64,000 bases of DNA from Caldilineaceae bacterium (GTDB lineage: Bacteria > Chloroflexota > Anaerolineae > Caldilineales > Caldilineaceae), in the NCBI GenBank assembly GCA_022842065.1, contig JALHQH010000032.1, positions 64,879 to 128,878 on the forward strand, read 5' to 3'. Positions 25,654 through 34,510 of the stretch are shown here, piece by piece (positions within the stretch are counted from its first letter, which is position 1; each line of letters starts with the position of its first letter). The notes under the pieces were generated by a model. That model did not search any database, had not been told where the DNA came from, and saw only the letters and a list, made by a program, of their open reading frames with translations. The translations under genes were made by a program, and so were the position numbers.

Positions 25654-28600
25654 TCACTGGGATGTGTCACCGGGATGACCATTCAACACAAACCCCGCCC
25701 AATAAAACGGCGACACCCACCGCGGATCGCCGCGCACATCAGCCTGCGCAGCTTGCAACGCCCCAGCCTTCGACATCCCGTCTTCCAGCCAGTGTTTATA
25801 GAAGGCGACCATCAGCGTTTCCGTCGCGGCGTCATCGACATTCCACAGGCTGGAAATGACCGTCGGTGACTTGGCGAAGAAGAAGGCGCGGGTGAGGCCG
25901 ACGAGTTCATCGCCACGAGAGAGGTTGCCTAGACTGGTTTGGCAGGCGCTGAGGACGACGAGATCGTTGCCTTCCAGCGGCAGGTCAAAGATTTCATGGG
26001 TTTCGAGGCGGCCATCCAAGGAGGTATCCACGGTGGGCAAGCCGTCTGTCGCCGTGATGGATTGCGTGGGTGTGAGTGGTGAAGACGGCGCCAGGTAGAT
26101 GGCGCTGTAGAGGGCATTGGCCTGGTTGTAGGTGCCATGGGCAGCGAGATGGACAATCCGTGCGCCGCGGGCGGCCTGTTTGAGCGTGGTTTCACGGGCG
26201 GCGGTGTCGGTGAGGACTGCGGTATTTAACAAATCGGCCACGGCGCTGGCCTCAGTCGCAGCGTAGTGCAGACGGGGCAAGCCCGGTTCGTTACTGGCGG
26301 GGTTGCCAAAGACAACGGCACCGCCAGCGCGATTGGCTTGTGCGGCGGTGGCATTTTGTTGGAGAAAGGGCAGCATACTCGCACTGGGCAGAAGGGAGAG
26401 GGTGTACTGCTCGCCTAAGTATTGCTTGTTGTGGGCTTCATCGACCAGCGCGGCAAAGGGCACATAATGCAAGGACTGATGGGGGATGATGGCCAGATGT
26501 GGCGTCTTTAGTTTGTCGGCCAAAGGTGCAATTAGCGCTGCATAGAGTTGGCGTAAAGGTAAGGGGTGGGAGTTGTCGAGATTACTCCACTGATGGAGAT
26601 TTTGGGTTAGCGTTAATACGGTTTGGGCCGTGACGTCGGGCAGTTCGACGATGGTGGCATCCTTGGCGGTGATCACAAAGGCGAGAGTTTTGTCTTCTAA
26701 TGTCCAGTAGGAAAGGAGCGTGGTGTCCGCTGGCAGCATCGCCTGCACTTCGGCCAGTTGTGGCACTTGTTGCCGGCCAGGGATCAAGGTGGCTAACTGC
26801 GCAGAGTGTGCAGTGATAGCGTCAGACGCTTGTTCATAGTCGGCTTCGGCGGCGCGGAGGGTGGCTTCGGTCTCGTCTACCCAGATGGGATCAGGTGGGG
26901 TGGCGGCGCGGGCTTTGGCGAGGGCATCCTGGGCCGATTGGCGCACAGCGTAGGCTTCCTGTTCCGCATCAAGCAAGACAGCGGCTTCGTTGTCGCTTAA
27001 CTGCACCTGTCCAGTGGCGATTGCATCTAGCAACACCCGGACTCTGCCCCGTTCGCTGTACCAAAACGCTTGCGCCACAGCATCCTGTTGATGAAGTAAG
27101 GTAATGACTCGATCATAGGCGGCAGCATAACCTTCGACGAAGCTTGTGCGCGCCTGATCACTACCGGCGGCGCTGCGCACACTCTCCAGCACCTCAATGC
27201 CCTCTCTGTAAGAGCGCAATGCCTCGCTATACTGCCCATTAGCCCGGTACACCCAACCGATGTTGATGAGGATGGCACCTTCCCCTGACCGGTCGCCCAC
27301 CTCCTGCACAATCGCCAACGCCTGCTCGAAAGTCTCCAGCGCCTCGCCATACCGCCCTTGGGCGTCATACATTCCGCCAATATTGTTGAGGATGGTGCCT
27401 TCGCCGGTGCGGTTGCCGGCCTCCCGCGCAATCGCCAGTGCCCATTCGTAGATGACCAGCGCCTCGATATAGCGCCCAGCGACATTGTACAACATTCCGA
27501 TATTGATGAGGGTTGTACCTTCACCTGCCCGGTCCCCTATATCCTGAGCAATTACTCGCGCCTGCTCATAGCTTGCTAGTGCCTCGCTATAGCGCCCTTG
27601 GGTGTAGTACACTGCGCCGATGTTATTGAGGGTAGTCCCTTCGCCTACTCGGTCCCCTATACCTTGAGCAATCGCTAGCGCCTGCTCATAGCTTGCCAGT
27701 GCTTCGTTAGAGCGCCCTTGGGTGCGGTACACCTCGCCGATGTTATTAAGGGTGGCGCCTTCGCCATCACGGTCGCCCACCCTGCGTAGAATGGCCAGCG
27801 CCTGCTCGTAGTGTACCAGCGCATCGTCGTACCGACCTTGAGCGTGATGCACGGCACCGATGTTGTTGAGGGTGGCGCCTTCGCCATCACGGTCGCCTAC
27901 CTCACGCCGGATCGCCAGCGCTTGCTCGTAGCGCGCCAGCGCATCGTCGTATCGATCTTGAGCGTGATGCACGGCACCGATGTTGTTAAGGGTAGTTCCT
28001 TCTCCGTCCTGATCACCCACTTTCCGTACAATTGCCAGCGCCTGTTCGTAGCTCGCCAGTGCCTCGTCGTACCGACCTTGAGCGTGATGCACGGCACCGA
28101 TGTTGTTGAGGGTAGTTCCTTCACCGTCCTGATCACCCACTTTCCGTACAATTGCCAGCGCCTGTTCGTAGCTCGCCAGTGCCTCGTCGTACTGACCTTG
28201 AGCGTGATACATGACACCAATGTTGTTGAGGGTAGTTCCTTCACCGGCCTGATTGCCAACTTCCCGCCGAATAGCCAGCGCCTGTTCGTAGTGCACCAGT
28301 GCCTCGTCGTACCGCCTCTCGGTGTCGTATACGACACCGATATTGTTGATGCTGGTCCCTTCGCTGGCGCGGTCGCCCACTTCCTGCGCAATGGCTAGCG
28401 CCTGTTCGTGGCGTGCCAGGGCCTTGTCATAGCGCCCTTGGGCGCGGTACACCCCGCCAATGTTGTTGAGGGTTTTGCCTTCGCCGGCGCGGTCGCCCAC
28501 TTCCTGCGCAATGGCTAGCGCCTGCTCGTAGTGCACCAGCGCCTGGCGATACTGCCCTTGGTTGTGGTACACCAAGCCGATGGTGTTAAGAATGGTGCCT

Positions 28601-29865
28601 TCGCCAGCGCGGTCGCCCACTTCCCGCCGAATGGCAAGCGCCTGCTCGTAGTGCACCAGCGCCTCGCTATACCGCCTTTGGTTGTGGTACACGCTGCCAA
28701 TACCGAAGAGATTGACGCCTTCGCCATCCCGGTCGCCCACTTCCCGCACAATTGCCAGTGCCTGCTTGTAGTGCACCAGCGCCTCATCATATTGCCATTG
28801 GGCGTAGTACACAGCGCCGATACCAATGAGGATGGCACCTTCCCGTGACCGGTCGCCCACTTCCTGCACAATTGCCAGCGCCTGCTCGTAGTGCACCAGC
28901 GCCTCGCTATACCGCCCTTGGTTGTGGTACACGCTGCCAATACCGAAGAGATTGACGCCTTCGCCATCCCGGTCGCCCACTTCCCGCACAATTGCCAGTG
29001 CCTGCTCGTAGCTTGCCAGCGCCTCATCATATTGCCATTGGGCGTAGTGCACAGCGCCGATCTTGGTGAGGATGGTGCCTTCGTCATCCTGGTTGCCCAT
29101 TTGGTGAAAGCAGGTCAAAGCGGCTTGGAGGGCAGTTAGTGCCTCTTGATAATGGCTCTGTTCGTATGCTGTAAATCCTTCTAGCTTCTGAACTTCACAG
29201 AAAGTGTGGTTGACATCGGTTTTGGTCAGTGAGAGTGTATGATCTTGTTTCACAAGTAAATCTTGCTCGAACAGTAGAAAGTTACCCTCACAATCTACCA
29301 TTGCTAAATCGTAGTTACCAGGCACAAGCGTAAGAGCATACGTCTCACCCGTTGCAATGTCGGCTTCAAACCCTTGACCCTCGTCCCAGGTTGCCGCAGT
29401 TACACTGGTGATGAGTACATAGCAAATCGTTTGTTCGGCTTTGTTATAGATCTGGAGCATCACTTCCCCGGTAGCAGGCAATCGAGGTTGTGTGGAAGAC
29501 GAGGCCGGTGATGCCGGGGCGGCAAGCGGGAGCAGATAGACATCGGTGATGATCAGATCATGTTCCTGCATCAAAACAGTCTGGTCACACGCAGTGATCA
29601 ATAGACGGTAACGTCCTGGTGGTACAGAAAACTGCTTCTGTTCACCGGGCGCAAGGTTGATCTGTTCTTGCCGATCAAGGACAACGTCTGTGGCATTGCG
29701 TATGCCGAAGATATCACAGATGGCTAGCGACTGACTGGACTGGTTTGCAAGCTGTAGGATGGCCATCTCCTCTTGTCGCAGTGATGTCGCCAGCAATTTA
29801 GCAGGCGTGGTGAAAAGTGTGAAAAGAAAGCAACACAGTACACAGAGATACAACCAGGATTTCAT
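25654..29865 (-). CDS. T7: exported TPR-CHAT protein with two beta domains and 16 near-identical TPRs
   Basis: 1,403 residues; ATG preceded by GGAAC. After the signal peptide come both beta-domain subtypes in a row: alpha (ICDIFGIR, ITACD) and beta (TICYVLIT, MVDCEG). Then 16 TPRs, many almost identical in DNA: 28621-28860 and 28861-29100 form a 240-base duplicate, and 27961-28080 and 28081-28200 differ at three bases. The CHAT dyad is H1243 and C1308, separated by an 18-residue insertion (SSPLTPTQ and following) found only here and in T6. The CHAT-coding DNA is about 90% identical to that of T6, so these two are recent duplicates or converted copies. Confidence 0.9.
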   Translation of the reverse strand: MKSWLYLCVLCCFLFTLFTTPAKLLATSLRQEEMAILQLANQSSQSLAICDIFGIRNATDVVLDRQEQINLAPGEQKQFSVPPGRYRLLITACDQTVLMQEHDLIITDVYLLPLAAPASPASSSTQPRLPATGEVMLQIYNKAEQTICYVLITSVTAATWDEGQGFEADIATGETYALTLVPGNYDLAMVDCEGNFLLFEQDLLVKQDHTLSLTKTDVNHTFCEVQKLEGFTAYEQSHYQEALTALQAALTCFHQMGNQDDEGTILTKIGAVHYAQWQYDEALASYEQALAIVREVGDRDGEGVNLFGIGSVYHNQGRYSEALVHYEQALAIVQEVGDRSREGAILIGIGAVYYAQWQYDEALVHYKQALAIVREVGDRDGEGVNLFGIGSVYHNQRRYSEALVHYEQALAIRREVGDRAGEGTILNTIGLVYHNQGQYRQALVHYEQALAIAQEVGDRAGEGKTLNNIGGVYRAQGRYDKALARHEQALAIAQEVGDRASEGTSINNIGVVYDTERRYDEALVHYEQALAIRREVGNQAGEGTTLNNIGVMYHAQGQYDEALASYEQALAIVRKVGDQDGEGTTLNNIGAVHHAQGRYDEALASYEQALAIVRKVGDQDGEGTTLNNIGAVHHAQDRYDDALARYEQALAIRREVGDRDGEGATLNNIGAVHHAQGRYDDALVHYEQALAILRRVGDRDGEGATLNNIGEVYRTQGRSNEALASYEQALAIAQGIGDRVGEGTTLNNIGAVYYTQGRYSEALASYEQARVIAQDIGDRAGEGTTLINIGMLYNVAGRYIEALVIYEWALAIAREAGNRTGEGTILNNIGGMYDAQGRYGEALETFEQALAIVQEVGDRSGEGAILINIGWVYRANGQYSEALRSYREGIEVLESVRSAAGSDQARTSFVEGYAAAYDRVITLLHQQDAVAQAFWYSERGRVRVLLDAIATGQVQLSDNEAAVLLDAEQEAYAVRQSAQDALAKARAATPPDPIWVDETEATLRAAEADYEQASDAITAHSAQLATLIPGRQQVPQLAEVQAMLPADTTLLSYWTLEDKTLAFVITAKDATIVELPDVTAQTVLTLTQNLHQWSNLDNSHPLPLRQLYAALIAPLADKLKTPHLAIIPHQSLHYVPFAALVDEAHNKQYLGEQYTLSLLPSASMLPFLQQNATAAQANRAGGAVVFGNPASNEPGLPRLHYAATEASAVADLLNTAVLTDTAARETTLKQAARGARIVHLAAHGTYNQANALYSAIYLAPSSPLTPTQSITATDGLPTVDTSLDGRLETHEIFDLPLEGNDLVVLSACQTSLGNLSRGDELVGLTRAFFFAKSPTVISSLWNVDDAATETLMVAFYKHWLEDGMSKAGALQAAQADVRGDPRWVSPFYWAGFVLNGHPGDTSQ

Positions 29866-29910
29866 ATCAGTTCCTTTTCCCCTCGATTAATATGCAATCG
29901 GTAGACCGCA

Positions 29911-29968
29911 GTGTAGTGAGCATCCTCTGATGCCGAGGATCGTCCTCTTCTAAAGATGCTTACTACAC
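29911..29968. repeat. 58-base inverted-repeat element in the T7 leader (MITE-like)
   Basis: Arms GTGTAGTGAGCATC (29911-29924) and GATGCTTACTACAC (29955-29968) pair over 14 bases with one wobble, and a small GAGGA/TCCTC hairpin lies in the loop. The related T6 leader aligns on both sides but lacks about 89 bases here, which marks it as an insertion. Confidence 0.6.
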
Positions 29969-30002
29969 CCTGCGCTTTTCTGACATCTGAACGATGATGC
30001 GC

Positions 30003-30022
30003 GCAAGGCTTTGCCGGATAAC
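30003..30022 (-). repeat. Conserved leader element upstream of T7
   Basis: GCAAGGCTTTGCCGGATAAC on the plus strand is a copy of the element upstream of T6 and T2. It ends 18 bases after the T6 stop codon. Confidence 0.55.
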
Positions 30023-30039
30023 TGATAATGCACGCGGTT

Positions 30040-33000
30040 TCAGCGCGTTGCACCCGGATCACCGTTGAGCACAAAGCCAGCCCAGTAGAAAGGCGAAAGC
30101 CAACGTGGATCAGCGCGCACGTCGGCCTGGGCGGCTTGCAGGGCTTGGGCTTTGGACATGCCATCATCCAGCCAGTGTTTATAGAAGGCGACCATTAGTG
30201 TTTCGGTGGCGGCGTCATCGACATTCCACAGACTAGAGATGACCGTCGGCGACTTGGCAAAGAAGAAGGCGCGGGTGAGGCCAACGAGTTCATCGCCACG
30301 GGAGAGGTTGCCCAGACTGGTTTGGCAGGCGCTGAGGACGACGAGATCGTTGCCTTCCAGCGGTAGGCCGAAGATTTCATGGGTTTCGAGGCGGCCATCC
30401 AAGCTCGTATCCACCGTGGGCAAGCCGTCTATGGCCGTGATGGAGTGCGTGGGCGTGAGTGGTGACGACGGCGCTAGGTAGATGGCGCTGTAGAGGGCAT
30501 TGGCCTGGTTGTAGGCGCCATGTGCAGCCAAATGGACGATGCGTGCACCGCGGGCAGCCTGATTGAGCGTGGTTTCACGGGCGGCGGTGTCGGTGAGGAC
30601 TGCTGTATTTAACAAATTGGCCACGGCGCTGGCCTCCGTGGCAGCATAGTGCAGGCGGGGCAAGCCCGGTTCGCTGCTGGCGGGGTCGCCGAAGACAACG
30701 GCGCCGCCAGTGCGATTGGCTTGCGCGGCGGTGGCATTTTGTTGGAGAAAGGGCAGCATGCTTGCGCTGGGCAGAAGGGAGAGGGTGTACTGCTCGCCCA
30801 AGTATTGCTTGTTGTGGGCTTCATCGACCAGCGCGGCAAAGGGCACATAATGCAAGGACTGATGGGGGATGATGGTCAGGTACGGCGTCTTTAGTTTGTC
30901 GGCCAGGGGTGCAATGAGCGCAGCGTAGAGTTGGCGTAAAGGGAAGGGGTGAGGGTTGTCAAGATTGCTCCACCGGCGCAAGTTTGCGGTCAGCGTTAAC
31001 ACAGATTGGGCTGTGACGTCGGGTAATTCGACGATGGTGGCATCCCTAGCGGTGATCACAAAGGCTAGGGTTTTATCTTCTAGCGTCCAGTAGGAAAGGA
31101 GGGTGGTGTCTGCATCCAGCAACGACTGCACGTCAGTCAGTTGTGGCACTTGTTGGCGGCCAGGAATGAAACTGGCTAACTCGGCAGAGTAGTCTGTGAT
31201 GGCGGTCGCGGCTTGTGTGTAAGCAGCTTCGGCAGCGGCAAGGGCGGCTTCGGCCTCGGCTACCCAGGCGGGGTCTGGTGGGTTGGCGGCGCGGGCGTTG
31301 GCGAGGACATCCAGGGCGGATTGACGCACAGCGTAGGCTTCCTGTTCCGCATCAAGCAAGGCAGCGGCTTCGTTGTCGCTTAACTGCACCTGTTCAGTGG
31401 CGATTGCATCTAGCAACACCCGGGCTCTGCCCCGTTCGCTGTACCAAAACGCTTGCGCCACAGCGTCCTGTTGATGAAGTAAGGTAATGACTCGATCATA
31501 GGCGGCAGCATAACCTTCGACGAAGCTTGTGCGCGCCTGATCACTGCCGGCGGCGCTGCGGACGCCCTCCAGCACCTCAATTCCGTCACCGTAATAGCGC
31601 AACGCCTCCCGATACTGCCCTTGGGCACGGTACACCCCACCAATGTTGTTGAGGATGCTGCCTTCGCCGGCACGGTCGCCGACTTCGCGCACAATAGCCA
31701 GTGCCTGCTCATAGTGATCCAGCGCCTCGTCATAACGTTCTTGTTTGTAATATATTACTCCGATGTTGTCGAGGACAGTGCCTTCGCTCGTCCGATTACC
31801 TAACCCTTGTACTATCTTTAGTGCCTGTTCGAATCTAACCAGCGCCTCGCCAGATCGTCCTTGGTGGTAATATACTAAGCCGATGTTATGGATGGTAGCA
31901 CCTTCACCAGCGCGATCACCTACCTCCTGCTGAATCGCTAATGCATCTTCGTAACTATTTAGTGCCTCTCTATAACGACCTTGATCGTAGTATAATGCGC
32001 CGATATTGTGGAGGATGGTGCCTTCAGACTTTTGCTCACCTACTCCTTGGATAATTGCTAATGCCTGTTCATAGTACGGCAACGCCTCATTATAGCGCCC
32101 TTGCTCTTGGTATACTGAGCCAATGTTATTAAGGATCACACCTTCACCAGCTAGATCGTCCACTTCGCGTGCAATCGTCAGTGCATGTTCATAGCGCACC
32201 AGCGCCTCACTATAGTGTCCTTGATTGTGATAAATTCCACCAATACTGTTGAGGGTTGTGCCTTCGCTGGCTCGGTCTCCCACCTCGCGCTGAATCACTA
32301 GTGCCTGCTCATAGTTAGTTAGCGCTTCGCGATAACGCCCTTGGGTATGGTACGTCAAACCGATGTTGTTAAGGGTTGTGCCTTCGCCGGCTCGATCTCC
32401 CACCTCGCGCCGAATCACCAGTGCCTGCTCATAGTTGGTTAGCGCTTCGCGATAACGTCCTTGGGTGCTGTACACTCCAGCAATCCCGTTAAGAGCTCCA
32501 GCCTCGCTAGTTCGGTTACCTACCTCTCGCGCAATTGATAGCGTCAGTTTATAGTTGGCTAAAGCTTGGCTATAGCGTCCTTGATGGTCGTACACCAAGC
32601 CAATGCTATTCAGGATGGCACCTTCGCCTGTGCGAGCACCTACTTCCTTTACAATGACCAGCGCCTGCTCCAAACTTGCTAAAGCCTCGCCATATCGGCC
32701 TTGTTCTCTATATACTACACCGATGTTATGGAGCGTTTCGGCTTCACCTGATCGATCACCTATCTCCTGCTGAATCAGCAATGCCTCTTTATAGCTGATT
32801 AGAGCATCACCGTAACGTCCTTGGCCCTCATACACGCCCGCAATGCCATTGATGGTTGCGCCTTCGCCTGCGCGGTCGCCCACCTCCTGCAAAATTGCCA
32901 GCGCCTGGTGATAGCTAACCAGGGCCTCGCCGTATCGCCCCTGGCGTTTGTATACTGCTCCGATATTGGAAAGGGTAGCACCTTCACCCGCACGGTCGCC

Positions 33001-34425
33001 GACCTCGTGTCGGATCGCTAGCGCTTTCTCTAAATACGCCAACGTATCGCTATAGCGCCCTTGGTTGTGGTATACCCCTGCGATATTGTTGAGGGTATCT
33101 CCCTCGTTGGCACGATTGCCCAACTTTCGCTCAATCGCCAGTGCTTGTTCATAGTTTGCCAGGGCCTCACCATAGCGCCCTTTGGCTTCATGTGCTGCGC
33201 CTATATTGTGGAGGACGGTGGCTTCGCCTGCCCAGTTGCCCATTTCTCGCATGATGGCCAGTACCTGTTCATAGTGTATTAGTGCCTCACCGTAGCGTCC
33301 CTGATTATCGTAAACCAAGCCAATGTTGCTAAGTGTGGCAGCTGTGCCTGCGCGATCCTTGACTTCTTGACGAATCACCAGTGCCTGGTCATAGAATGTT
33401 ACAGCATCACCATAGCGCCCCTGCTGATGATACAAAGCACCAATATTATGAAGGTTGGTGGCTTCGTCAGTGCGGTTACCTACCTCTCGCGCAATTACCA
33501 ACGCTTGTTCATAGTGGGTCAGCGCAGTGCTGTAGCGCCCTTGTTCACTGTGCACCAAGCCAATGTTGTTGAGCGTTGAGCCTTCGTCAGTCCGGTCGCC
33601 CAGCTCTCGCTGAATCACTAGTGCCTGTTCAAAGCTAGTCAGCGCAGCGCTGTAGCGACCTTGGTTATAGTACACCACGCCCCTATTATGGAGGGTTTCG
33701 CCTTCGCCTGCGCGATCGCCTATCTTCTGCCAAACTACTAGCGCTCGTTCATAATATGCCAGCGCCTCGCTATATTGTCCGTGAGCATTGTGTACCAAAC
33801 CGATGTTGTTAAGGACGGTGCCTTCGCCTGTGCGGTCGCCGATCTCTTGCCGAATTGCCAGTTCTTGTTCATAGCTAATCAATGCCTCACCATAGCGTTT
33901 CTGATTATGGTATACCGCACCTATGTTGTGGAGGGTTGTACCTTCTCCCACGCGATCGTTTATTTTGCGAAAACAAGTCAAAGCGGCTTGGAAGGCGGCT
34001 AGTGCCTCCTGATAGTGGCTCTGTTGGTTTGTCGTAAGACCTTCTCGATTGTGAACGTAACAGACAGAGCGCTGAACATCAGTTTGGGTCAACAGGAGTT
34101 CATAAGTGAGATCGATCGTTAATCCTCGTTTATCCAACAACACGTTACCACTACAATCTCGCAGCATCACATGGTAGTCACCGGGGACAACTGAAAAGTG
34201 ATAGGTCTGACCCGAAGCAATTGTATTCTTATCTAGCCAGTTGTTACCCCAGTCGGTAGCCATCACACTCACAATGAACACATGGCAAATCGTTTGCTCT
34301 GCTTCGTTACGGATTTGGAATACCACTTCTGCTTGCTGGGCGGGTACAGCATGCAACGAAGCTGGTGTGGCGAAATAGGTAGCAAGAGCGCAAATCAGGA
34401 TGTAGAGATACAGCCCGGGTTTCAT
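30040..34425 (-). CDS. T6: exported TPR-CHAT protein with 20 TPRs
   Basis: About 1,461 residues from the ATG at 34425, which has AAAGGAAC upstream and opens a signal peptide. The frame runs open 70 codons further upstream into T5, which is not coding here. One beta-subtype domain (TICHVFIV, LRDCSG), then 20 consecutive 40-residue TPRs, the largest uninterrupted run in the array. The linker GSDQARTSFVEGYAAAYDRV and what follows match T7 almost exactly. The CHAT dyad is H1302 and C1367, with the same 18-residue insertion between them as in T7. Confidence 0.9.
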   Translation of the reverse strand: MKPGLYLYILICALATYFATPASLHAVPAQQAEVVFQIRNEAEQTICHVFIVSVMATDWGNNWLDKNTIASGQTYHFSVVPGDYHVMLRDCSGNVLLDKRGLTIDLTYELLLTQTDVQRSVCYVHNREGLTTNQQSHYQEALAAFQAALTCFRKINDRVGEGTTLHNIGAVYHNQKRYGEALISYEQELAIRQEIGDRTGEGTVLNNIGLVHNAHGQYSEALAYYERALVVWQKIGDRAGEGETLHNRGVVYYNQGRYSAALTSFEQALVIQRELGDRTDEGSTLNNIGLVHSEQGRYSTALTHYEQALVIAREVGNRTDEATNLHNIGALYHQQGRYGDAVTFYDQALVIRQEVKDRAGTAATLSNIGLVYDNQGRYGEALIHYEQVLAIMREMGNWAGEATVLHNIGAAHEAKGRYGEALANYEQALAIERKLGNRANEGDTLNNIAGVYHNQGRYSDTLAYLEKALAIRHEVGDRAGEGATLSNIGAVYKRQGRYGEALVSYHQALAILQEVGDRAGEGATINGIAGVYEGQGRYGDALISYKEALLIQQEIGDRSGEAETLHNIGVVYREQGRYGEALASLEQALVIVKEVGARTGEGAILNSIGLVYDHQGRYSQALANYKLTLSIAREVGNRTSEAGALNGIAGVYSTQGRYREALTNYEQALVIRREVGDRAGEGTTLNNIGLTYHTQGRYREALTNYEQALVIQREVGDRASEGTTLNSIGGIYHNQGHYSEALVRYEHALTIAREVDDLAGEGVILNNIGSVYQEQGRYNEALPYYEQALAIIQGVGEQKSEGTILHNIGALYYDQGRYREALNSYEDALAIQQEVGDRAGEGATIHNIGLVYYHQGRSGEALVRFEQALKIVQGLGNRTSEGTVLDNIGVIYYKQERYDEALDHYEQALAIVREVGDRAGEGSILNNIGGVYRAQGQYREALRYYGDGIEVLEGVRSAAGSDQARTSFVEGYAAAYDRVITLLHQQDAVAQAFWYSERGRARVLLDAIATEQVQLSDNEAAALLDAEQEAYAVRQSALDVLANARAANPPDPAWVAEAEAALAAAEAAYTQAATAITDYSAELASFIPGRQQVPQLTDVQSLLDADTTLLSYWTLEDKTLAFVITARDATIVELPDVTAQSVLTLTANLRRWSNLDNPHPFPLRQLYAALIAPLADKLKTPYLTIIPHQSLHYVPFAALVDEAHNKQYLGEQYTLSLLPSASMLPFLQQNATAAQANRTGGAVVFGDPASSEPGLPRLHYAATEASAVANLLNTAVLTDTAARETTLNQAARGARIVHLAAHGAYNQANALYSAIYLAPSSPLTPTHSITAIDGLPTVDTSLDGRLETHEIFGLPLEGNDLVVLSACQTSLGNLSRGDELVGLTRAFFFAKSPTVISSLWNVDDAATETLMVAFYKHWLDDGMSKAQALQAAQADVRADPRWLSPFYWAGFVLNGDPGATR

Positions 34426-34470
34426 TTTCGTTCCTTTTCTCCTCGGTCGGTGCGCAATTTGAACAATATG

Positions 34471-34493
34471 CCAGCAAGTCTTTGCTGGACAAC
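34471..34493 (-). repeat. Conserved leader hairpin upstream of T6
   Basis: CCAGCAA and TTGCTGG form a 7-bp stem with loop GTCT; the whole extends to GGACAAC. It ends 18 bases after the T5 stop and lies about 49 bases upstream of the T6 start. Related elements precede T7 and T2. Confidence 0.6.
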
Positions 34494-34510
34494 CAACAAA
34501 GTATACAGTT

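Noticed and set aside
30040..34425. Craspase-type (type III-E) TPR-CHAT partner
   Set aside because: All ten proteins have signal peptides, and no gRAMP, cas gene or CRISPR repeat is present.
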